DNA of 10,784 nt from Bacteroidota bacterium. Its GTDB lineage: Bacteria > Bacteroidota > Bacteroidia > Chitinophagales > LD1. Made by a program: the position numbers and the translations under genes. Location of the stretch: NCBI GenBank assembly GCA_018267435.1, contig JAFDYM010000034.1:1-10784 (forward strand), written 5' to 3'. The notes beneath the pieces were generated by a model. The model made no database searches. It saw only the letters and a list, made by a program, of their open reading frames with translations, and was not told where the DNA came from. Shown here in pieces: positions 6,180-10,784 of this stretch (the first letter of the stretch is position 1; each line of letters begins with the position of its first letter).

Positions 6180-6274
6180 TTTTGTTTAAAAAAACACTTA
6201 GGAACAAGGCAATACAGTACGTGGGCACGTGGTGCGCAATAGAGTGAACAAGGCTAAGCAGTAAGGCCCATGAT

Positions 6275-6324
6275 AATTTGTATTCAGCGGTTCCTCTATG
6301 TTCTCGGCTTTCCTCCATGTTTAA
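6275..6324 (-). repeat. Dispersed repeat unit, copy 3 (minus orientation)
   Basis: On the minus strand it starts TTAAACATGGAGGAAAGCCG, then GAGAACATAGAGG, an extra segment, and GAATACAAATT. It lies 20 nt upstream of the start of the exported protein at 6345, so it occupies where that gene's promoter should be. Positions 6302-6324 pair exactly with 6013-6035. Confidence 0.8.
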
Positions 6325-6344
6325 ATATTTTCCATATTAGCCTT

Positions 6345-6866
6345 ATGAATAGGGCTTTCATTTTAGGGTTGAGTATGCTATTGACTTTGTGTGCTTGCGC
6401 ACAAACGGCTGCCGAACGTATGGCTGCTTATGAACAACAGAAGTTTTGCAACAACCTAAACAAGGTGCTGGAAAGCGGCCGACAAGAAAACTTTGAAAGC
6501 CTGACCGATATGAACGAAAGGCAAAGCCCTGCCTTACCAGTGCCGGGCTACAGCATCCGCTTGGCTCCTTTCGATGTGGTGTATGTAGATAAGGACAGCC
6601 GCTTTGTAGGTAAAACCAATGAGAATTTAGACTCGCTTTCGGCTGTTAAAAGGCTAGAGCAGCTAAAGCCGCTAGTAGCGAACTGCTTGGATAGCACTTG
6701 GCGCTGGAGCGAAGCGCTGGGCGATGATAGTACTACCGTTTTTTTCAAGGAATTCAAGCAATTACGCGCTATGGGCCCCGAATTTACCATAAGCTTGGCT
6801 ATGGATGTAGTGGCGCATAACCTATACACTGTCAACCTGTACATCCGCAAAAACAGGCGGAAATAG
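6345..6866 (+). CDS. Exported protein of unknown function, 173 aa
   Basis: I choose ATG 6345 because the translation then begins with a good signal peptide (MNRAFILGLSMLLTLCACAQ). A longer frame from 6270 would start inside a repeat copy. Cleavage could be by signal peptidase I after CACA, or by lipoprotein processing at C18 (LCAC, residues 15-18); the lipobox is imperfect because -2 is Cys. The mature part is polar, with two Cys (C35, C114) that could form a disulfide, a VPGYSIRLAPFDVVYVDKDSRF stretch in two parts (66-79 and 80-87) and a basic tail (IRKNRRK). I recognise no family. It ends 113 nt before prs, which has its own promoter, so it is probably a separate transcript. Base composition matches the neighbouring chromosomal genes. 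Confidence 0.75.
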   Translation: MNRAFILGLSMLLTLCACAQTAAERMAAYEQQKFCNNLNKVLESGRQENFESLTDMNERQSPALPVPGYSIRLAPFDVVYVDKDSRFVGKTNENLDSLSAVKRLEQLKPLVANCLDSTWRWSEALGDDSTTVFFKEFKQLRAMGPEFTISLAMDVVAHNLYTVNLYIRKNRRK

Positions 6867-6882
6867 GCGCTTTTTAGCCCTC

Positions 6883-6900
6883 GGCTGATTTAAATCAACC
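6883..6900. promoter_or_regulatory. Near-palindrome resembling a Crp/Fnr-type operator upstream of prs
   Basis: GGCTGATTTAAATCAACC pairs at all but one of its nine positions. Its core CTGAT-TTAA-ATCAA differs by one base from the TTGAT-N4-ATCAA consensus of Fnr-like regulators. It is centred about 70 nt before the predicted prs transcription start and 27 nt before the -33 element. Site identity rests only on the sequence; Bacteroidetes do carry Crp/Fnr regulators. Confidence 0.35.
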
Positions 6901-6926
6901 AAGGTTAGATTTAAGCGGCGTTTTCC

Positions 6927-6956
6927 TTGTTTTATACCCTTATTCTCCTACTTTTG
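6927..6956 (+). promoter_or_regulatory. prs promoter, Bacteroidetes type
   Basis: TTG (6927-6929) as -33 and TACTTTTG (6949-6956), an exact TAnnTTTG -7 box, with a 19-nt spacer. The start of transcription would be near 6962, leaving a leader of about 18 nt before ATG 6980. This is the best promoter in the window and supports the Bacteroidetes assignment. Confidence 0.8.
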
Positions 6957-6979
6957 CAGTCCTTAAAAACTAAGGGACA

Positions 6980-7930
6980 ATGGCACTGCCTGTTGACGTA
7001 AAGATATTCTCAGGAACCACTACTAAGTATTTAGCAGAGGATATTACTGACCACTATGGACAGAAACTGGGGCAAATAGACGTTCTTAAATTTAGTGATG
7101 GCGAATTTCAGCCAGAAATAAAGGAATCGGTACGCGGTTCGTTCGTATTTATCATTCAGAGCACCCCTCCACCGGCAGATAACCTGATGGAAATGTTGAT
7201 GATGATAGACGCAGCCAAGCGCGCATCGGCCGACTACATTGTAGCGGTTATACCTTATTTCGGTTATGCCCGTCAGGACCGTAAGGACCGACCACGCGTA
7301 GGTATAGCTGCCAAACTGGTAGCCAACTTGCTTACAGCAGCGGGTGCAGATAGGGTAATGACAATGGACTTGCACGCAGGGCAGATACAGGGTTTCTTCG
7401 ATATACCTGTTGACCACTTGAATGCCTCTGCCATATTCCTGCCTTACATACAAAAGCAGAACTGGAGCAACTTGTGCTTCGCTTCGCCAGATGTAGGCTC
7501 GGTAAAACGCGCTAGGGTATATGCCCAGCACTTTAATGCCGATATGGTAATATGCGATAAGTACCGTAAGAAGGCAAACGAAATAGCAGAAATGACCTTG
7601 ATAGGTAACGTAGAAGGCAAAGACGTAGTAATGGTGGATGACATGATAGACACCGGCGGTACCCTTTGCAATGCGGCAAACCTACTAATGGAAAAGGGCG
7701 CAAAGAGCGTGCGAGCGCTTTGTACACACCCTGTACTATCGGGCAAGGCGTATGAAAACATAGAGAAAAGCGCATTGAGCGAATTGATTGTAACCAATAC
7801 AATTCCTATCGATGAAAATGCCTCTAGTAAAATAAAAGTATTGAGCGTAGCTAAGCTGTTTGCACAAGCTATACGCAATACGCACGAACATAAGAGCATT
7901 AACTCTTTGTTCCTGACACCAAGTATTTAA
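6980..7930 (+). CDS. prs: Ribose-phosphate pyrophosphokinase (PRPP synthase)
   Basis: It makes 5-phosphoribosyl-1-pyrophosphate from ribose-5-phosphate and ATP, the entry compound for purine, pyrimidine, NAD, histidine and tryptophan synthesis; cytoplasmic, hexameric in class I enzymes. The length of 316 aa is normal for class I. Motifs: the ATP-binding stretch YFGYARQDRKDRPR (93-106), the divalent-metal/ribose motif MDLHAGQIQGFF (129-140), the catalytic flexible loop with K194 and R196 (DKYRKKAN), and the PRPP-binding loop VVMVDDMIDTGGT (216-228). It starts at ATG 6980 after GGGACA, with a clear promoter upstream and a near-palindrome that may be an operator. rplY follows 28 nt after the stop, matching the conserved prs-ctc-pth order. 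Nothing is missing or odd. Confidence 0.98.
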   Translation: MALPVDVKIFSGTTTKYLAEDITDHYGQKLGQIDVLKFSDGEFQPEIKESVRGSFVFIIQSTPPPADNLMEMLMMIDAAKRASADYIVAVIPYFGYARQDRKDRPRVGIAAKLVANLLTAAGADRVMTMDLHAGQIQGFFDIPVDHLNASAIFLPYIQKQNWSNLCFASPDVGSVKRARVYAQHFNADMVICDKYRKKANEIAEMTLIGNVEGKDVVMVDDMIDTGGTLCNAANLLMEKGAKSVRALCTHPVLSGKAYENIEKSALSELIVTNTIPIDENASSKIKVLSVAKLFAQAIRNTHEHKSINSLFLTPSI

Positions 7931-7958
7931 TCAATTATTCAATAAACAAAACAAACAA

Positions 7959-8540
7959 ATGGAAACAGTTGTTGTAACCGGCACGCCAAGAACCGAATTA
8001 GGTAAAAAGGCTACGCGTGCACTTCGCAAGGAAGGTAATGTACCTTGCAGTCTTTATGGTGGTGCTGAAACGCTAACTTTCTTTGCCCCAGTAACCGCTT
8101 TCAAAAGGCTTATCTACACACCTGAATTTCGCCTAGCCGAAGTACAGTTGAATGGCAAAAGCTACAAAGCGATTGTAAAAGACACTCAGTTCGATCCAGT
8201 TAAGGATGAACTATTGCACGTAGATCTTCAAGAATTAGTTGACAACGTACCAGTAAAGGTATCGGTGCCATTGAACTTGAAAGGTACTGCAAAAGGTTCT
8301 GCTGTAGGTGGTAAAGTAGAGCAAGTACAACGTAGGTTGAACATACTAGCCCTACCTAAAGACCTAGTAAGCGGTATAGAACTAGATATAACCGAACTAG
8401 ACCTAGGCGGTATATTGCGTATTAGCGATTTGAAAACTGAGAACATCAAGTATTTGTTGTCAGGTTCAAACCCAGTAGCTAGGATGGCCGTACCACGTGC
8501 CGCTAAAGAAGCTGCTGCAGCTGAAGGCAAAAAGAAATAA
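7959..8540 (+). CDS. rplY: 50S ribosomal protein L25/general stress protein Ctc
   Basis: The product is 193 aa, the two-domain TL5/Ctc form that binds 5S rRNA in the central protuberance of the large subunit. The N-terminal beta-barrel (4-92) has LRKEGNVPCSLYGG (22-35) and DTQFDPVKDELLHVDLQE (75-92), the conserved 5S-contacting region. The C-terminal domain (98-182) is the TL5-type domain absent from the short E. coli L25. The tail is alanine/lysine rich (AAKEAAAAEGKKK), as usual in this phylum. It lies 28 nt after prs with no promoter between, so the two are co-transcribed. A strong terminator follows 28 nt after its stop. In Firmicutes the homologue ctc is stress-induced; nothing in the sequence shows that here. 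Confidence 0.97.
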   Translation: METVVVTGTPRTELGKKATRALRKEGNVPCSLYGGAETLTFFAPVTAFKRLIYTPEFRLAEVQLNGKSYKAIVKDTQFDPVKDELLHVDLQELVDNVPVKVSVPLNLKGTAKGSAVGGKVEQVQRRLNILALPKDLVSGIELDITELDLGGILRISDLKTENIKYLLSGSNPVARMAVPRAAKEAAAAEGKKK

Positions 8541-8568
8541 GCAAACTTTAAATAGCTTAATAAATTCA

Positions 8569-8601
8569 AACCCCTTTCGCAAGAGAGGGGTTTTTTATTT
8601 T
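8569..8601 (+). terminator. Intrinsic terminator after rplY
   Basis: AACCCCTTTC pairs with GAGAGGGGTT around a GCAA tetraloop (one T-G pair), followed by TTTTTTATTTT. It ends the prs-rplY transcript. It is unusual in ending only about 10 nt before the pth start codon. Confidence 0.9.
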
Positions 8602-8611
8602 AATTCGCAGC

Positions 8612-9172
8612 ATGAGTTTTTTAATAGCAGGCCTAGGCAACATAGGCGAAGAATACGAAAACACCCGCCACAACATTGGTTTTAAAGTAGCTGATAGTTT
8701 GGTGGCGGCAGGCAAATCATCGTTTAGCTTGGAACGCTTGGCGTTTTTTGCCGAGTACCGCAGCCGTGGCAAAAACGTGTACGTAATAAAGCCAACCACC
8801 TATATGAACCTTAGCGGCAAGGCACTAAGGTATTGGATGACGGAGCTTAAAATACAACCACAAAACGTACTGGTAGTGCTAGATGACCTAGCCATACCTT
8901 TCGGCACCATACGCATACGTGCCAAGGGCAGCGATGGTGGACATAACGGACTGAAGGATATAGACGCCACGCTAGGCAACAACAACTACCCGCGCCTGCG
9001 CTTTGGCATAGGGGCCGAGTTTAGCAAAGGCCGCCAGGTAGACTATGTACTAGGCAAATGGAGCGTAGAGGAAATGAAGACCCTAGACGAACGCATTAAT
9101 GTAGCCTGCGATGCCACCAACAGCTTTATGTTCGAAGGGTTGGATAGGGCCATGACTAAGTTTAATAAATAA
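8612..9172 (+). CDS. pth: Peptidyl-tRNA hydrolase
   Basis: It cleaves the ester bond of peptidyl-tRNAs dropped by ribosomes and so recycles tRNA; essential in most bacteria, monomeric, cytoplasmic. The length of 186 aa is normal. The active-site set is complete: N10 in GLGNIG, catalytic H20 in TRHNIGF, M65-N66 in TYMNLSG, D91-D92 in VLDDLAIPFG, and N112 in GSDGGHNGLKDI. GLGNIG in place of the common GLGNPG is usual in Bacteroidetes, from recall. The start is ATG 8612. The gap to the upstream terminator is too short for a separate promoter, so expression must come from read-through or from a promoter inside rplY. The lipoprotein gene follows after 11 nt. Confidence 0.97.
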   Translation: MSFLIAGLGNIGEEYENTRHNIGFKVADSLVAAGKSSFSLERLAFFAEYRSRGKNVYVIKPTTYMNLSGKALRYWMTELKIQPQNVLVVLDDLAIPFGTIRIRAKGSDGGHNGLKDIDATLGNNNYPRLRFGIGAEFSKGRQVDYVLGKWSVEEMKTLDERINVACDATNSFMFEGLDRAMTKFNK

Positions 9173-9183
9173 CAGTAAAAGCT

Positions 9184-9567
9184 ATGAGATATACACTGAT
9201 AACAGCAATTGCCATGCTTGCTTTGGCAGCATGCAAAAAAGAAGCCACTAATGCTAACCAAATAGCAGGTACTTATAACGGCAATTTTCATACGGTAGGC
9301 AGCTGCTACGGCTGTGTGCCATATACCGATACTACGTATAGCGGCAGCTTCGAGGTAAGCATTAATAGCACAGGTGATAGCGTAACAATATTCAACCCCG
9401 AGAGCGCGGATATGATCACATATGCGCTAAACGATAGCAATGAGTATTATGCTGGAACTACAAGCTATATAAGCGCAAAATTTATAGCCCCAGATAGCTT
9501 ATACTATCGCAGGCATTTTGCTGGTTCGGGAGGTTACTCTACTACCACCTTTGAAGGTAGAAGGTAA
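9184..9567 (+). CDS. Small putative lipoprotein, 127 aa, function unknown
   Basis: The N-terminus is a short lipoprotein signal (MRYTLITAIAMLALAACKKE) with lipobox LAAC and acylation at C17; the lysines after the cysteine do not retain it in the inner membrane as D at +2 would. The mature part opens with IAGTYNGNF (27-35), the start of a small beta-rich domain, then carries C41-Y-G-C44 and several S/T/G-rich strands (SGSFEVSINSTGDSVTIF). It ends TTTFEGRR, as many Bacteroidetes extracellular lipoproteins do. CxxC could bind a metal or form a disulfide, but this is inference. It starts 11 nt after pth and may ride on the same transcript, with no link in function expected. I recognise no named family. 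Confidence 0.8.
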   Translation: MRYTLITAIAMLALAACKKEATNANQIAGTYNGNFHTVGSCYGCVPYTDTTYSGSFEVSINSTGDSVTIFNPESADMITYALNDSNEYYAGTTSYISAKFIAPDSLYYRRHFAGSGGYSTTTFEGRR

Positions 9568-9725
9568 ATGCAGATGCCAAGTTGATAAGGAACAATTATA
9601 TGGCATGAATCGAGTTTGCATGCGGTATAAATGTGTATTTACAGTAGGAGAGGAGGTGCCTTCGGGTTTGTGCTTTCCTCATGCACACGGCGCTATTTAT
9701 TGCTTGTAGGCTTTATATAATACTA

Positions 9726-9763
9726 AATAAAAAAAGCGCAACCCTATCTAGGAGTTGCGCTTT
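9726..9763 (-). terminator. Intrinsic terminator after gyrB, possibly bidirectional
   Basis: AAAGCGCAAC (9733-9742) pairs with GTTGCGCTTT (9754-9763), with an extra CCT/AGG step and a bulged A. On the minus strand it is followed by TTTTTTT, so it ends gyrB, whose stop codon lies 26 nt away. On the plus strand TTTGTATTT follows, so it may also stop transcripts from the lipoprotein gene. Confidence 0.85.
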
Positions 9764-9788
9764 GTATTTATTGCCTATTGGCTACTGC

Positions 9789-10784
9789 TTAAGCATCTAT
9801 TTTAGCGTACTTAGCGTGTGCTTCTATAAACTCGCGGCGTGGAGGTACCTCGTCGCCCATTAGCATACTAAAGGTATAATCTGCCTCGGCTGCGCTTTCT
9901 ATAGTTACTTGTTTCAATGTACGCGTGTTCGGGTTCATGGTAGTTTCCCAAAGCTGTTCGGCGTTCATTTCACCAAGACCTTTGTAGCGCTGTACGTGTA
10001 CCGAGTTTTCGCTACCGCCTTTTGCTATAAACGCTTTCTGCGCTGCTTCGCGCTCGGTATCGTTCCAGCAGTATACGCCATCTTTGCCGCGCTTAACTAA
10101 GTATAGCGGTGGCTGTGCAATGTATATGTGTCCTGCTTCTACCAACTCCTTCATGTAACGGAAGTAGAAGGTCAATATCAAGGTAGTAATGTGGCTACCG
10201 TCAACGTCGGCATCACACATGATGATGATTTTGCCATAACGCAGACGAGATATATCAAGCGCCTTGCTATCGTCTACCGTGCCTATCTTAACGCCTAAGG
10301 CGGTGAACATGTTACGGATCTCTTCGTTCTCGTATATCTTATGTTCCATCGCCTTCTCTACGTTCAATATTTTACCACGTAGCGGAAGGATAGCTTGGAA
10401 CGCCCTATCGCGGCCCTGCTTGGCGGTACCACCCGCCGAGTCACCCTCTACAAGGAATATCTCGCTCTCGTCCCTATCCTTGCTGCTGCAGTCTGCTAGT
10501 TTACCTGGCAAACCGCCACCGCTTAGTGCGCCTTTGCGTTGCACCATTTCGCGGGCCTTGCGGGCTGCGTGGCGCGCCGTAGCGGCTAGCACTACCTTGT
10601 CGAATATCAACTTGGCTTGCTTAGGGTTTTCTTCTAGGTAATGCTCCAATACCTCGGCAAACACAGTTTCCACCGCACCCGATACTTCGTTGTTACCCAA
10701 TTTGGTTTTGGTTTGGCCCTCGAACTGTGGCTCAGGCACTTTTACCGATACTATGGCAGTAAGACCCTCGCGGAAGTCATCGCC
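9789..10784 (-). CDS. gyrB: DNA gyrase subunit B, C-terminal half, runs off the right edge
   Basis: This is the ATPase subunit of the type II topoisomerase that introduces negative supercoils, partner of GyrA. Only the last 331 residues are present; the N-terminal ATPase domain lies beyond 10784 and Bacteroidetes GyrB is about 650 aa. The visible frame begins GDDFREGLTAIVSVKVPEPQ with no start codon needed. The TOPRIM domain has EGDSAGG (fragment residues 113-119) and DADVDG (191-196), the catalytic glutamate and metal aspartates; QRYKGLGEMN (265-274) and PPRREFIE near the end are typical GyrB. The DADVDGSHITTLILTFYF context and the C-terminus AKYAKIDA distinguish it from ParE. It is convergent with the pth-lipoprotein unit, with a shared terminator between. 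Confidence 0.97.
   Translation of the reverse strand, partial: GDDFREGLTAIVSVKVPEPQFEGQTKTKLGNNEVSGAVETVFAEVLEHYLEENPKQAKLIFDKVVLAATARHAARKAREMVQRKGALSGGGLPGKLADCSSKDRDESEIFLVEGDSAGGTAKQGRDRAFQAILPLRGKILNVEKAMEHKIYENEEIRNMFTALGVKIGTVDDSKALDISRLRYGKIIIMCDADVDGSHITTLILTFYFRYMKELVEAGHIYIAQPPLYLVKRGKDGVYCWNDTEREAAQKAFIAKGGSENSVHVQRYKGLGEMNAEQLWETTMNPNTRTLKQVTIESAAEADYTFSMLMGDEVPPRREFIEAHAKYAKIDA

Larger units (their letters stand above)
5924..6344. other. Intergenic region built of dispersed repeats
   Basis: These 421 nt separate the divergent short-chain dehydrogenase (leftward) and the exported protein (rightward). I see no real gene. Most of the stretch is repeats: a CACAGATAA-type triple (5970-5998), three copies of a roughly 40-nt unit (6013-6043, 6140-6179, 6275-6324), and a CTCCCT-aa-AGGGAG palindrome (6099-6112). 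Short frames such as one on the minus strand 6318-6136 start and end in the repeat units and are best explained by them. Confidence 0.7.

Noticed and set aside
6136..6318. 60-codon minus-strand frame in the intergenic repeats
   Set aside because: It starts in repeat copy 3 and ends in copy 2 (MEESREHRG at the start, MEKDRKHREYKL at the end), so its coding appearance comes from the repeat itself.
6270..6344. Upstream start for the exported protein
   Set aside because: The extra 25 residues would be encoded by repeat copy 3, and the signal peptide begins properly at 6345.
7031..7899. Minus-strand frames of 89-166 codons opposite prs
   Set aside because: They are antisense to a complete, well-conserved gene; their openness follows from its codon use.
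9518..9863. Short plus-strand frames between the lipoprotein gene and gyrB
   Set aside because: They overlap the lipoprotein gene or run through the terminator and into gyrB antisense, with no start signal or protein-like character.
1..10784. CRISPR array, rRNA, riboswitch or complete insertion sequence
   Set aside because: No regularly spaced repeats, no rRNA-like stretches, no recognisable aptamer and no transposase with terminal repeats are visible.

Overview
The window looks like a chromosomal segment of a Bacteroidetes bacterium, probably in the Chitinophagaceae/Sphingobacteriales neighbourhood. The evidence is promoters of the TTG-N19-TAnnTTTG type (clearest upstream of prs), Bacteroidetes-style GyrB, Pth and L25 proteins, weak Shine-Dalgarno sequences and short lipoproteins. 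No species can be named from the sequence alone.

Layout. (1) Positions 1-3135 form an AT-rich accessory block (for example 19 G/C of 60 at 2101-2160, against 30 of 60 inside prs at 7201-7260). It abuts the 3' end of a minus-strand tRNA-Glu (3136-3207) and its terminator (3078-3122). It holds three leftward genes: a 356-aa protein of unknown function, a small coiled-coil/helix-turn-helix (excisionase-like) protein, and a 260-aa protein with two apparent winged-helix segments. Left of these lies about 780 nt with no intact gene but with a decayed-looking reading frame. This arrangement suits the tRNA-proximal end of an integrative element whose integrase, if any, is outside the window. (2) Positions 3208-5923 carry the tRNA promoter and a leftward metabolic pair, a short-chain dehydrogenase followed by a 600-aa acyl-CoA dehydrogenase. 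(3) Positions 5924-6344 are an intergenic stretch assembled from several short dispersed repeats, including a 23-bp perfect inverted repeat. (4) Positions 6345-9567 are rightward: an exported protein of unknown function, then prs (PRPP synthase), rplY/ctc (ribosomal protein L25) and pth (peptidyl-tRNA hydrolase), then a small lipoprotein. A strong terminator sits between rplY and pth, almost touching the pth start codon. (5) Positions 9789-10784 are the C-terminal half of gyrB on the minus strand, running off the right edge, with a strong terminator facing the lipoprotein gene.

How the genes work together: prs supplies PRPP for nucleotide and amino-acid synthesis. rplY and pth serve translation (5S rRNA binding and rescue of peptidyl-tRNA). 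The prs-ctc-pth order is an old conserved arrangement also seen in Firmicutes. The dehydrogenase pair is probably one transcript for fatty-acyl or related thioester metabolism. The accessory block is the only part with likely novelty. Its functions cannot be assigned from sequence alone, and I do not see a complete defence, CRISPR or other named system in it.
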